DNA from: Novosphingobium nitrogenifigens DSM 19370
Lineage (GTDB): Bacteria > Pseudomonadota > Alphaproteobacteria > Sphingomonadales > Sphingomonadaceae
NCBI RefSeq assembly: GCF_000192575.1
Contig: NZ_GL876926.1
Coordinates: forward strand, 310,001-374,000
Direction: 5' to 3'
Length of the DNA stretch: 64,000 nt
Of the stretch, positions 1 to 9,029 are shown one piece after another (positions within the stretch are counted from its first letter, which is position 1; every line of letters begins with the position of its first letter). A program made the translations under genes and the position numbers. The notes beneath the pieces are model-generated. The model was given only the letters and a program-made list of their open reading frames with translations, had not been told where the DNA came from and did not search any database.

Positions 1-716
1 ACCGCTGGCCCCATCTCGGGCCATTGCATCGCATGGTGTTCCGGCGACTGGTTGCGCGGATCGATGTCATGACTTTTCATTCGCGTGCCAATTACGAACG
101 GGCACGCGTGCTGTTTCCCGAAACGGACTTACGGATCGTGCCGTTCGGCATTCCGACCGAGACCGCTCACCAGCCGCACACCAGGGGCAAGGGGCCTCTC
201 CACGTTCTTGCGCTGGGCAACGACCGGGACCGCGACTGGCAGACATTGGCGCAAGCGGTGTCGGGCGAGGTGGACATGGACCTCTTGATCCTGTCGGGGG
301 AGGCCCCCGCCGGGCTCGCACGTGGACAGGACAACATTCGGGTTCGCCGGGCGCGCACCAACGAGGAACTGCGCCGCGAATACGAAGCCGCCGATGTCGT
401 TTGCGTCCCGCTTCGCCCCAATCTCCACGCCAGCGGCGCGACGGTCGTGCAGGAAGCGGTTCTTGCCGGAGTGCCGGTCGTCGCGACGGATGTCGGCGGT
501 CTCGATCTCTATTTTTCTTCCCACGAGATTGCCTATGTCCCACCGGGGGACCCTGTAGCCTTGCGGGAAATGCTGCGCAGCATAGCTGAAGACCCCGACG
601 CTGCCCTCGCCCGGGCCACGGCGGCGCAGGCGCGCCTGTGCGACAGCGGGAAACTGGGGGCCGAGGCCTATATCGCCCATCATGTCCGGATCAGCAGGGA
701 GCTTGTGTGTCGGTGA
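1..716 (+). CDS. Glycosyltransferase, GT-B fold (5' end cut by window)
   Basis: The reading frame is open to the left edge (codons begin at base 3), so this is the C-terminal part of a longer protein. A TTG at 24 is not the true start. What remains covers the end of the N-domain ('RIVPFGIP') and the nucleotide-sugar-binding C-domain. The segment 'GATVVQEAVLAGVPVVATD' is the usual Glycos_transf_1 donor-binding region with its conserved Glu. It probably transfers a sugar from a nucleotide donor during exopolysaccharide assembly, on the cytoplasmic side. The stop (TGA 714-716) overlaps the next gene's GTG start by 3 bases, which implies translational coupling to the glycanase. Acceptor and sugar cannot be read from the sequence. 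Confidence 0.85.
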   Translation, partial: RWPHLGPLHRMVFRRLVARIDVMTFHSRANYERARVLFPETDLRIVPFGIPTETAHQPHTRGKGPLHVLALGNDRDRDWQTLAQAVSGEVDMDLLILSGEAPAGLARGQDNIRVRRARTNEELRREYEAADVVCVPLRPNLHASGATVVQEAVLAGVPVVATDVGGLDLYFSSHEIAYVPPGDPVALREMLRSIAEDPDAALARATAAQARLCDSGKLGAEAYIAHHVRISRELVCR

Positions 717-1543
717 AATGGAACGCCTTGCGCCCGCTGGTCGTGGCTGGTCTGTTCGTGGTGGCTCTTCCTGCGGCATCGGCTCGCCCTGATCCGGCCG
801 CGCTTGACATGTGTGGCATGGCGCCTTCGTTTTTCGAGGATTTCGCCGATTTCCGGGTGGCATCCCGCGATCTGCGTGGCGTCAACTGGACCGCGCACAC
901 GCCCTGGAACGGCGATTTCGGGGACGCGCGTTTTGCCGATCCGGGGCCGGGCGGTCCGTTCTCGGTTTCGGGGGGCACGCTCCACATCACGGCCCGCAAG
1001 GGGCGCGACGGACGCTGGCAGTCCGGCCTGATCGCGGCGGCCGACGGTACGGGCCGGGGGCATGGCGTGCGCTATGGCTATTTCGAGGCACGGATGCGCA
1101 TGCCCGCCGGACCGGGGACATGGCCGGCTTTCTGGTTGGGGGCACAGCGCCCCGCCAGCGACAAGCGCCCGTCGCTCGAACTCGACGTCATCGAATATTA
1201 CGGCAAGTTCACCGACGGCTATCACGTGTCCTATCATCTCTGGACCGGGAACAAGGCGACCGAGAGCCATACCGGATCGATCATCACGGTTCCGCGCGAA
1301 AGTCTGGTGCGCGAGTTTCACGATTACGGCTTGAAAATCACACCGCGCACTATCGGCTATTATTTCGATCGACGCCTGGTGTGGCAGACCGCGACGCCAA
1401 AGGAGCATGTCTATGACATGTATCCCATCGTCAATCTGGCGCTCGGATCTGGCTATCCGATCGACCAGACGCCAGACCCGTCGGTGCTCGATGTCAAATA
1501 TGTCCATGTGTTTCGTCTCGATACGGCGGCCCACTGTGGTTGA
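713..1543 (+). CDS. Secreted GH16 family glycoside hydrolase
   Basis: Predicted 276 aa with a Sec signal peptide ('LVVAGLFVVALPAASA'). The GH16 active-site signature 'ELDVIE' lies at about residues 156-161, with nucleophile E156, D158 and acid/base E161. Family GH16 cleaves beta-1,3/1,4 glucans and related polymers, and ExoK-type members trim succinoglycan. Lying between a glycosyltransferase and a flippase, it is probably a processing or depolymerising enzyme for the local exopolysaccharide. I chose GTG at 713 because it overlaps the upstream stop and has AGGGAG at 697-702. GTG at 707, two codons earlier, is also possible. The substrate is inferred from context only. Confidence 0.85.
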   Translation: MKWNALRPLVVAGLFVVALPAASARPDPAALDMCGMAPSFFEDFADFRVASRDLRGVNWTAHTPWNGDFGDARFADPGPGGPFSVSGGTLHITARKGRDGRWQSGLIAAADGTGRGHGVRYGYFEARMRMPAGPGTWPAFWLGAQRPASDKRPSLELDVIEYYGKFTDGYHVSYHLWTGNKATESHTGSIITVPRESLVREFHDYGLKITPRTIGYYFDRRLVWQTATPKEHVYDMYPIVNLALGSGYPIDQTPDPSVLDVKYVHVFRLDTAAHCG

Positions 1544-1570
1544 AACGGGCAGGGCAGAGGTCGCAACGCG

Positions 1571-3103
1571 ATGACGTCGTCGGTACTTTCCGAAACCGCA
1601 TCCTCCGAAGAGAAGCGTTCCGAAAGCGCTCAGCCCGAGGATGGCGCTGCGGTAGGATCGCGCGCGGCGAAGGGGGCGATGATGCTGGTCGTTTCACGGC
1701 TGGTTTCGCGGCTGTTCGATTTCGGCGCCTTGCTGGTTCTGGCACGTCTTCTGACACCACAGGATTTCGGCCTGGTGGCGATCGCGATGTCGTTGATGCA
1801 AGTGGTCGAGGCAGTGTTCGAATTGCCCGTGGCCCAAGTGGTCGTGCGGGCGCACAATCCCGAACCGGCCATGCTCGATACCGCATTCACGCTCAGCCTG
1901 CTGCGCGGTCTTGTTCTTGCGGTGGTGCTGGGCGCCCTGTCATGGCCCGCCGCGCTGTTTTTCCGGCAACCGGCGCTGGTGCCGTTGATCTGTGTGCTCA
2001 GCCTGTCGCCGTTCATGCGCGGAATGATGAGCCCGGGGCTCGCCTATTACTCCCGCGCGCTCAGCTTTCGGCAGGACGTGATGATCGAGCTGTCGGGTAA
2101 GCTTGCCGCGCTGATCAGCGCGGTGACCGCAGCGATCGTCCTGCGCAATTACTGGGCGATCGTGGCGGGAACCGTCACCGGGCCGCTGGTCATGATGATC
2201 GTGTCCTATATCATCGCGCCGATGGCTCCCCGGCTGAGCCTTGCCCGCTGGCGCGAATTCATGGGCATTCTGGGCTGGCTTTCGGCGGCGCAGATCATCA
2301 GCGCGATGAACTGGCAATTCGATCGCCTGATCCTCAGCCGCTATGTCTCACCCGCCTCGCTCGGCGGGTTCAGCATGGCGAGCGATCTGGCCAATCTGCC
2401 CAATCAGGTCTTGGTGGTGCCGATGTGGCGGCCGCTTGCTTCGGCCTTTTCACTGATCCACCGCAATGGCGACAATCCGCGCGGCAAAGTGCTGGCGACG
2501 TGTTCGATCCTGCTGGCGCTGCTGCTGCCGGTCTGCCTCGTCCTCTCGCTGCTGGCAAAGCCGCTGGTTCAGGTGGCGCTGGGAGCCAAATGGGCTCCGT
2601 CGGCGGACTATCTGGGGTATCTTGTCCTTCTGATCATTCCTGTCTTCATCGGGCCGGTCACGTCGTCATTGTTGATGGCGCAGGGCCGCACCCGCCTCAA
2701 CTGGTGGATCAATTTTGCCGAGATGGTGGTCAAGCTGCCGGCCGCAGTGATCCTGATCTGGGCCTGGGGGCTTTACGGGGCGATTGCGGCGCGGGCACTG
2801 GCGGCGCTGCTTGTGTTCGTGTTCACGGTTCGGATTCTGGGCGTGATCGCACGGGTTTCGCCCTGGGCCTTGTGGAGCCATTGCTGGCGTCAGCTTTGCG
2901 CCGGGGCAGTCATGGCGACCGCACTTGTCATGCTGCGCCCGTTGATTGCCGATGCGGGGCCGGGGCTTTTGCAACTGGGTGTGCTGTGTCTCTGCCTGAT
3001 CGCGGGGATCAGTTATGGCCTCGTTCTTCTGGTGCTCGATTACGAACCTTTGCGACAAATGATCGGCAAGGCGGAGGAAATGGTGGCGCGTCAGCGTGTA
3101 TAA
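1571..3103 (+). CDS. Polysaccharide flippase, Wzx/MOP superfamily
   Basis: A 510-aa very hydrophobic protein with about 12-14 predicted membrane segments. The cytoplasmic N-terminus precedes a segment 'GSRAAKGAMMLVVSRLVSRL' that is typical of Polysacc_synt transporters. These proteins flip lipid-linked oligosaccharide repeat units across the inner membrane. It follows the glycanase by 27 bases and probably shares its transcript. It fits the Wzx role of the exopolysaccharide locus, whose polymerase and export genes would lie left of the window. No terminator is visible after it. Confidence 0.85.
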   Translation: MTSSVLSETASSEEKRSESAQPEDGAAVGSRAAKGAMMLVVSRLVSRLFDFGALLVLARLLTPQDFGLVAIAMSLMQVVEAVFELPVAQVVVRAHNPEPAMLDTAFTLSLLRGLVLAVVLGALSWPAALFFRQPALVPLICVLSLSPFMRGMMSPGLAYYSRALSFRQDVMIELSGKLAALISAVTAAIVLRNYWAIVAGTVTGPLVMMIVSYIIAPMAPRLSLARWREFMGILGWLSAAQIISAMNWQFDRLILSRYVSPASLGGFSMASDLANLPNQVLVVPMWRPLASAFSLIHRNGDNPRGKVLATCSILLALLLPVCLVLSLLAKPLVQVALGAKWAPSADYLGYLVLLIIPVFIGPVTSSLLMAQGRTRLNWWINFAEMVVKLPAAVILIWAWGLYGAIAARALAALLVFVFTVRILGVIARVSPWALWSHCWRQLCAGAVMATALVMLRPLIADAGPGLLQLGVLCLCLIAGISYGLVLLVLDYEPLRQMIGKAEEMVARQRV

Positions 3104-3145
3104 TTTAATGGATTCGTGGGGATTTCGTTACTAGCCTTGGCCCAT

Positions 3146-3162
3146 GCTGTCATGATGACAGC
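3146..3162 (+). promoter_or_regulatory. Inverted repeat just upstream of the first DUF4139 gene
   Basis: GCTGTCA-TGA-TGACAGC is a perfect 7-bp inverted repeat ending 15 bases before the ATG at 3178, next to the purine-rich GGGGG (3165-3169). It could be a repressor site or an RNA hairpin that masks translation initiation. It lacks the T-run of a terminator. Confidence 0.4.
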
Positions 3163-3177
3163 GTTGGGGGCCGATCG

Positions 3178-4668
3178 ATGAGACTGTTGGGGCTGACTGC
3201 GATTGCCTTGGCGACTTTTCCGTATAGCGCCCATGCGCAGGACAAGCCTGCATCGGCTCAAGGCGATGTCTCGGTCACAATTTATGGCAACAACCTTGCG
3301 CTGATCGAGGACGTGCGGAGGCTCGATCCCGGCAAGGGGCAGGTCGAACTCGCCTTTCCCGATGTCTCCGCGCAGATTCAGCCCGAGACGGTGACGCTCG
3401 CGGTGCCCGGCGCGACCATTCTCGAACAGAATTTCGATTATGACTTGTTGAGCCCGGAGCGCCTGATCGAGAAGTCGGTCGGTCAGACGGTCACGCTGAT
3501 GCACACCAATCCCACGACCGGAGGGGATAGCGGGGAGACCGCGCGAGTGCTCGCCAATAACAACGGCACTTTGCTGCAAGTGGGCAACCGGATCGAAGTG
3601 CTGCGCGACATTCCCAATTCGCGGCTTGTCTTTTCAGGATTGCCTGCGGGCCTCAAAGAACGCCCGACTCTTTCGGTTCGGCTCCAGTCCGATCGTGCAG
3701 GCGTGCGTCCGATCAGGCTCAGCTATCTCAGCGAGGGTTTTACTTGGAAGGCGGACTATGTCGCACTGTTCGACGAACATGCGGGCAAGATCGACGTGCA
3801 GGGCTGGATCACGCTCAACAACACAACCGGGACCACTTTTCCGGGCGCGCGAGTCCTGTTGGTGGCCGGGAAAGTCGGAACGCAGCCACGGGGTACCCGC
3901 TTTGACCCCCGGTTTCGCAATGATATGGCGGACGCCACCGACGAGCGTCCCGGCATGGAAACCGCAAAAAGGGAACGGCTCGGCGACTATTACGTCTACC
4001 CCATTGCCGGTCGCACGACACTTGCCGATCATCAGCAGAAGCAGGTTTCTTTCCTTGATGTGAAGAGCGTCGCAGCCAGCAAGGTCTACCGGTATCGAAA
4101 TGGCTGGCTTCATAGCGAGGACACGCCGCAAAGCGCGCAGACCGTTCTGAAATTCTCGAGCAGCGCGAAAGACGGTCTGGGCGATGCGCTGCCTGCCGGA
4201 ACCGTGCGCGTCTATATGCGCGACGAGCGGGGACAACCCCAGTTCATCGGCGAGCAGGGGATCGGACATACCCCCATGGGGTCGAGCCTGGCATTGCCCA
4301 CTGGCGAGGCCTTCGACGTCAAGGTGCAGTCCGCCGTGGTCAAGCGCGAGCGGATCGATCTGGGTGAATGGGAACGCGTGGCGCGCTGGCGCGTCACGGT
4401 CGCGGGGGCGCCGATACGGGAAGGAATTCTGGAGCGGGATGTCGTTCATTGGCAGACCGGGATGGAATATACGGTGACCAATGCCCGCCCCCAGCCTGTC
4501 ACGGTGGAACTGGTCCAATCCGGGTTGGACGACGGCTGGAACGACATTCGCGTCCCCAGTGAAAGTCTTGCGGGCGTGCAGCGGTCGGTCGACGAGCGGG
4601 TATGGGAAGTTCCTGTCCCGGCCGGAGGAAAGACCGTTCTGAAAGTCATTTTCGACACCCGGGATTGA
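3178..4668 (+). CDS. DUF4139 domain-containing exported protein (first of tandem pair)
   Basis: A 496-aa protein with a clear signal peptide (cleavage after 'YSAHA'). It carries the long beta-rich DUF4139 architecture seen in mucoidy-inhibitor-A-like proteins: an N-terminal strand-rich part ('VSVTIYGNNLALIEDVR'), the conserved 'LSYLSEGFTWKADYV' core, and a C-terminal part ending in a hydrophobic beta strand. The biochemical function of the family is not established. The product should be periplasmic or surface-attached. A paralogue follows 8 bases downstream with its own Shine-Dalgarno sequence, so the two are probably co-expressed. The neighbouring exopolysaccharide genes suggest an envelope role, but this is inference. 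Confidence 0.8.
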   Translation: MRLLGLTAIALATFPYSAHAQDKPASAQGDVSVTIYGNNLALIEDVRRLDPGKGQVELAFPDVSAQIQPETVTLAVPGATILEQNFDYDLLSPERLIEKSVGQTVTLMHTNPTTGGDSGETARVLANNNGTLLQVGNRIEVLRDIPNSRLVFSGLPAGLKERPTLSVRLQSDRAGVRPIRLSYLSEGFTWKADYVALFDEHAGKIDVQGWITLNNTTGTTFPGARVLLVAGKVGTQPRGTRFDPRFRNDMADATDERPGMETAKRERLGDYYVYPIAGRTTLADHQQKQVSFLDVKSVAASKVYRYRNGWLHSEDTPQSAQTVLKFSSSAKDGLGDALPAGTVRVYMRDERGQPQFIGEQGIGHTPMGSSLALPTGEAFDVKVQSAVVKRERIDLGEWERVARWRVTVAGAPIREGILERDVVHWQTGMEYTVTNARPQPVTVELVQSGLDDGWNDIRVPSESLAGVQRSVDERVWEVPVPAGGKTVLKVIFDTRD

Positions 4669-4676
4669 GGTTCGCC

Positions 4677-6194
4677 ATGGCGGCACGCATATGGTGTCTG
4701 TCAGCACTGCTGTCGGTTTTCCCGCTTGCAGATGCTGCGGCCGGGACGGTGGTGGATGCCTCTCCGCCTGTTGAAACGCGTGTGACGATCTATCGCGCGA
4801 AAGGGGACGATACTTCGCTTGCCGTCGGTAGCAATCTCGATGGCTATGCACTGATCAGTGAAACACGCGAAGTGGATGTGCCCGCTGGATCGGCAACGAT
4901 CCGCTTTCCCGGCGTCGCGGCCGGGATGCTGGCGGAAAGCGCAGTCGTGACCGGATTGCCGGTAGGGGTGCGGGAGAAAAACCTTGATGCGGCTCTCCTG
5001 TCGCCCGGGCGTCTTTACGGCGGTTGGTATGGTCGGCCGGTGATGGTCCGGCGCCATGACCCGAAGACCGGGCGTCTGCGCGAGGAACGGGCCGTGGTCC
5101 GCTCTGCGCCCGGCGGCGCGGCGGTCGTCGAAACGGCAAGTGGGTTCGAAGTGCTCAATTGCGGGCCGTTCAAGGACAGCCTTGCCTATCCCGGCGTGCC
5201 GCAGGGCCTGTCATCTTCTCCAACCCTTTCGGTCGCGACCGATGCACCATCGGGCGCTCATGCGCGGGTCACGTTGTCCTATCTGGCGTGGAATTTCGAC
5301 TGGCGGGCCGATTACGTTCTCGACCTGGAAGCGGACCGGCGACACGCCATGCTGAATGCCTGGGTGACATTGGCCAGCGGGGACGTGACCAGCTTTGTCG
5401 GGGCGCAGACCTCGGTCGTGGCGGGCAATCCGGACTTCGATGAAAAGCGGGCACACGGCGACGAAGAGGACGGGGGCACATTCATGTTCCGGTGTTTTCC
5501 TGCTTCTGCGCCTCCATCTCCAATTGTCGCTCCGCCTCCCCCAATCGTCGGGCAGGCTTTTCCGGCACCGGAGGCTGACCTCGTTGTCACTGCCATGCGT
5601 CGGGTGGTCGCGGCCAAGATGGAGGATCTGGGCGATCTCAAACTCTATCGCCTGCCGCTGCCGACGACGGTCGCGGCGCGGGGGCAAAAGCAGGTTGCCT
5701 TGTTTGCCCCCCGTCGGATTGTTGTCGAGCAGGTGTTGACGGCCGATCTCGGCAGCGACGATGACGACAACAAGCCCGATGTCGGCATGGTGGTGCGCCT
5801 TCGCAATCGCAAAGAGAATGGGCTCGGTCTCGCTTTGCCGAAGGGAGCCGTTCGGGTTTTCGCCCGACAGAATGGCGCCGAACTGCTTCTGGGGCAGGGG
5901 CAAATCACCGATCGCGCCGTCAACGAACGGGCGGACATCACCTATGGCACTTCACCGCAAGTGACGGCTCACGAAATTGCCGTCCATCGCAGGAAGGGGG
6001 CCCGAGAGATGGCCGTCACCGTGAGCAATGCCAATCCGGTTCCGGTATCGTTCGAAGGTGTCTTCGCGAATGTCGTGCCCGGTGCCGTCAGGGATGCGAC
6101 GGCACCGCTGGCCCTGCGCGACGGCCGTCGTATCTGGATCACCACGATACCGGCCCATGGCAAGAAGGCGCTGCGTTACCGCTTGATGCCTTAG
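4677..6194 (+). CDS. DUF4139 domain-containing exported protein (second of tandem pair)
   Basis: A 505-aa protein with a signal peptide (cleavage near 'LADAAAG'). It is colinear with the upstream gene: 'VETRVTIYRAKGDD', 'LSYLAWNFDWRADYVLDL', and a C-terminal 'ITTIPAHGKKALRYRL'. It differs by a Pro-rich insertion at about residues 277-303 followed by 'ADLVVTAMRR', which resembles the start of a TonB-receptor plug. The start at 4677 is supported by GAGG at 4667-4670. An in-frame start 75 bases upstream would overlap the first gene heavily and carries no signal peptide. The function is unknown. The insertion suggests this copy has specialised. Confidence 0.78.
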   Translation: MAARIWCLSALLSVFPLADAAAGTVVDASPPVETRVTIYRAKGDDTSLAVGSNLDGYALISETREVDVPAGSATIRFPGVAAGMLAESAVVTGLPVGVREKNLDAALLSPGRLYGGWYGRPVMVRRHDPKTGRLREERAVVRSAPGGAAVVETASGFEVLNCGPFKDSLAYPGVPQGLSSSPTLSVATDAPSGAHARVTLSYLAWNFDWRADYVLDLEADRRHAMLNAWVTLASGDVTSFVGAQTSVVAGNPDFDEKRAHGDEEDGGTFMFRCFPASAPPSPIVAPPPPIVGQAFPAPEADLVVTAMRRVVAAKMEDLGDLKLYRLPLPTTVAARGQKQVALFAPRRIVVEQVLTADLGSDDDDNKPDVGMVVRLRNRKENGLGLALPKGAVRVFARQNGAELLLGQGQITDRAVNERADITYGTSPQVTAHEIAVHRRKGAREMAVTVSNANPVPVSFEGVFANVVPGAVRDATAPLALRDGRRIWITTIPAHGKKALRYRLMP

Positions 6195-6212
6195 CTGTGG
6201 GGTCGCATCCGC

Positions 6213-7517
6213 TTACCACTCGGTGATCAGGCGCTCGACGGCGGCGCCTTGGGGCAGGCACTGGGCGTGCTCGGTGCGGGGCGTCTGTTCGCAATTCCAC
6301 AAGGCGGTCTCGATCCCCTTGCGAGTGTCGCGCAAGAACAGGAAGCCCAGAGGACTGTCCGTTCCGGTGCGGCCATAGACGGCACAGCGCGGCTTGTCCT
6401 TGCACAGGGCATAGGCCCGCACGGCATAGCTGCCCGAATAGGCGCCGGGATCGAGCAGCATGTCGATCCGATCGGTCCCGTTATGGCTCGGCACCGATGG
6501 CGCGCGGGGCGCATGGACGGCTTCGGACAAGGCTTGCCGGGCTGCGACGGTCGGGGGCGAAGGCGCCGCATTGACGGGAATTGCCGGGACAGGTTCGCTC
6601 TGCCCAGGGAGGCTTGGCGCGGTGTCCTCGGGCAAGGGATCGACATGCGCGACGGACAAACGCGCGAGATCGACTATGCGCGGCTCACCGTCACCTTGTT
6701 CGGTTGCGCCGAAAGCCGGAGCTGCGCCCCAATATCCGGGCCAGCGGTAAAAGAGATGGGCGCCGACTTGTGCCATCTTGACCATGCTGTCGCGCCAGCG
6801 CGGCACGACGTAATCGGCGTGGTAATGGGTGGCGAGCCCGACTTCGCGATCGACGGCGCCGCCAAGGGCTGCCAGCGCGATTGCCCGTGCACGTGCCCAG
6901 GCATCGGCATTGGGCAGGCGCGTCCCGAGCGATCCGTCACAGGCAAAGGTGAACTGGCACGCATTGGACCGTGCGGCATCCTGGAACACCACGCCGCAGA
7001 CCGTCTTGGGGAAGGCGGGGTGACGGACGCGGTTGAGCACGACCTGAACAACTGCGCGTTCGCCGCGTGGGTCGTCTCCGGCCTCGTACCACCCCGCCGC
7101 GGCAAGGCAATCGACCGCCCTTTGCCGGGCCGGGCCGATCAGGGCCGAAACCCGGAAGGGCGACGCGAATTCGGTCACCGTCTCGATCGGGACGGCGGCA
7201 TTGGAAACCCGCGCCATGTCTGCGGAAAGAGCGATGAAGCCCGTGGCGAACGGCAGGGCAGGCGGCGTTGAGGGGGACGAGGATGCCGCCGTCGACAGCT
7301 TCATCCGCAAGACCGGGGCTGCCTGCGGAATTTTCAATCCGCCCAGAAGTCCGGCGAGACTGACCAGGAACAGCGCGGCCATGCCCATGCGCCAGCCCAA
7401 GTCGCGTGTGTCGGTCCAGCGCAGGCCCCGCATCCACCAGGGTTTTCCTGCGCTGTCCGCCCCCGGTGTTTCCGACAACTCGGATGCGGACGGCAGGGGT
7501 ACGGGAAGGGCATCCAT
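6213..7517 (-). CDS. SleB-like cell wall hydrolase, membrane-anchored
   Basis: A 434-aa protein. A single hydrophobic segment ('MAALFLVSLAGLLGGL', about residues 33-48) anchors it in the inner membrane. The Hydrolase_2/SleB domain follows with 'AAGWYEAGDDPRGERAVVQV' (likely catalytic Glu), 'CQFTFACDG' and 'GLATHYHADYV'. SleB-type enzymes are lytic transglycosylases that cut peptidoglycan. The start at 7517 is chosen for the GAGGACGG Shine-Dalgarno and the 11-base gap to the upstream beta-barrel gene's stop; a longer frame runs through that gene. Pairing with an outer-membrane barrel in an exopolysaccharide region suggests it opens the wall for polymer export. That role is inferred. Confidence 0.82.
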   Translation of the reverse strand: MDALPVPLPSASELSETPGADSAGKPWWMRGLRWTDTRDLGWRMGMAALFLVSLAGLLGGLKIPQAAPVLRMKLSTAASSSPSTPPALPFATGFIALSADMARVSNAAVPIETVTEFASPFRVSALIGPARQRAVDCLAAAGWYEAGDDPRGERAVVQVVLNRVRHPAFPKTVCGVVFQDAARSNACQFTFACDGSLGTRLPNADAWARARAIALAALGGAVDREVGLATHYHADYVVPRWRDSMVKMAQVGAHLFYRWPGYWGAAPAFGATEQGDGEPRIVDLARLSVAHVDPLPEDTAPSLPGQSEPVPAIPVNAAPSPPTVAARQALSEAVHAPRAPSVPSHNGTDRIDMLLDPGAYSGSYAVRAYALCKDKPRCAVYGRTGTDSPLGFLFLRDTRKGIETALWNCEQTPRTEHAQCLPQGAAVERLITEW

Positions 7518-7528
7518 CGTGTCCGTCC

Positions 7529-8854
7529 TCAGAACCGGTAGGACAGGGTCACATTGCCCCGGCTTTGATCGAATTGGCGTGCGGCAACGGCGGGATCGGA
7601 ATTGCGTCCGATCCGGTAGGTGAAGTTTGCATCGACCTGCCAGTGGCGGTCCACCAGCCATGTCGCGCCGAACTGGCCATTGGCGTAAGTGTCGTGGCGA
7701 TCGGCGCCCTGATAGCTGTCGCGGGTATATCCCCCGCCGGGCTTGAGCAGCAGGTTGCGCAGCAGTTCGTGGACCACGGTCACCGTGAACCCCTGTTCCT
7801 CGATCCCCGCCACGCCCATCATCGGCGCACGCTGGAACGTGCGCGCCGCGACGAGGTTGACGGTGGTAAGGCGGGTCGGGCTCCATGCCAGCGAGACATT
7901 GTAATTGAGCCCTTGCGTGCCGCGATAGGCAGGGTCTTTGAAATCGCGGCGGAAATAGCCGATGCCCGCTTCGCCGTGGATCAGCCGGTTGAGGCCGAAG
8001 GCGACGCCGACAAGGCCCGAATACTGGGTTGCGTCGCGCTGGCCGCTGCCCTGCAGATTGAAGGTGTAGGTGCTCGACGCGATGGAGAACTCGGCATAGG
8101 CGGCCATGCCCGGCGAAACGCCTTGGGCCACCCGGACGCGGCCTTCGAGATAGTCGTAGTCGCGATAGGAAAGGTCGATCGGCGTATCGTTGAGCACGCG
8201 CGGGCTATAGCGAAAGCGGTCGAGATGCCCCGCAACGGTGACGCGGGTGTGATAGAACGCCTGATCCACGCGAAGATCGGCGGTCAAGAGGCCGTAGGCG
8301 ACCGGGGCCGCGCCGAACAGGGTGTCGCCGGTCGACCCGCGCGGTTCGATATTGTGCGCGAAATTGAGATTGCCGTGGAGTTCGGTTTCCTTGCCGATGT
8401 CGATCCGGCCATCGAAACCTGTCGCCCACGTTTCATTGTTTTCGCCGGCATGCGAGACATAGCGGTCGACCTGACCGTTGGCATGGAGATTGAATTCGTG
8501 CCGCTGCCACCGCGACCGGGCCCAGACCGTGGGACGCACCGAAAAGACTTCATCCCCCACGCGGATGTCGCGGCGCGCATAGATATTGTCGCTGATGGCA
8601 AGATCGGCGGCGAGCGTGGGAAAGATCAGGAAGTTTCCTGCCTGCAGCCCCGGCTGGTCATATTCGGGCCGGGGACGGGTGGCGGCGGTGTCTTCCTCCA
8701 TGCGGGGATCGACGGCCTGCTGGGCCATGGCCATGCCGGGAAGGATGAGCGGAACGAGCCCGGTCAGCAGTCGTCCGAGCCATTGTTTCCGAATTTTCCC
8801 GTGCCGAAAGCCGCCGTGACGAACGCCCTTGCGGCCTGCGCGTACCCCATGCAT
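7529..8854 (-). CDS. Outer-membrane beta-barrel protein (BBP2_2-like)
   Basis: A 441-aa protein with a basic N-terminus and a signal peptide ending near 'LPGMAMAQ'. The mature part is built of alternating amphipathic strands with many aromatic girdle residues, and it ends in an outer-membrane sorting Phe ('GNVTLSYRF'). This matches the BBP2-type barrels that accompany sphingomonad and rhizobial exopolysaccharide genes. I chose the ATG at 8854 because GGGAGG sits 7 bases upstream at 8862-8867; a GTG 15 bases further out lacks a Shine-Dalgarno. It is transcribed with the SleB-like gene. It is probably an outer-membrane export or assembly component. Confidence 0.78.
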   Translation of the reverse strand: MHGVRAGRKGVRHGGFRHGKIRKQWLGRLLTGLVPLILPGMAMAQQAVDPRMEEDTAATRPRPEYDQPGLQAGNFLIFPTLAADLAISDNIYARRDIRVGDEVFSVRPTVWARSRWQRHEFNLHANGQVDRYVSHAGENNETWATGFDGRIDIGKETELHGNLNFAHNIEPRGSTGDTLFGAAPVAYGLLTADLRVDQAFYHTRVTVAGHLDRFRYSPRVLNDTPIDLSYRDYDYLEGRVRVAQGVSPGMAAYAEFSIASSTYTFNLQGSGQRDATQYSGLVGVAFGLNRLIHGEAGIGYFRRDFKDPAYRGTQGLNYNVSLAWSPTRLTTVNLVAARTFQRAPMMGVAGIEEQGFTVTVVHELLRNLLLKPGGGYTRDSYQGADRHDTYANGQFGATWLVDRHWQVDANFTYRIGRNSDPAVAARQFDQSRGNVTLSYRF

Positions 8855-8957
8855 CGAATTGCCTCCCACCTTGCCCGTCGAGGAGGCATTTCAGCTATCA
8901 TCCTTCCGATCATGGTGTACGAGCAATTAGGCCCGTATCCGAGCAATACCTCAGGAT

Positions 8958-8973
8958 GAACACGTTGGTGTTC
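8958..8973. promoter_or_regulatory. Perfect inverted repeat in divergent promoter region
   Basis: GAACAC-GTTG-GTGTTC lies between the divergent beta-barrel gene (minus) and a small membrane protein (plus). It is a possible operator serving one or both sides. No regulator gene is adjacent, so the binding protein is unknown. Confidence 0.35.
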
Positions 8974-9029
8974 CGATTAACCAGCATGGGCAAGTTTTTG
9001 TTCGCTGGGCAGGGCGCAGGCCCTTAAAT

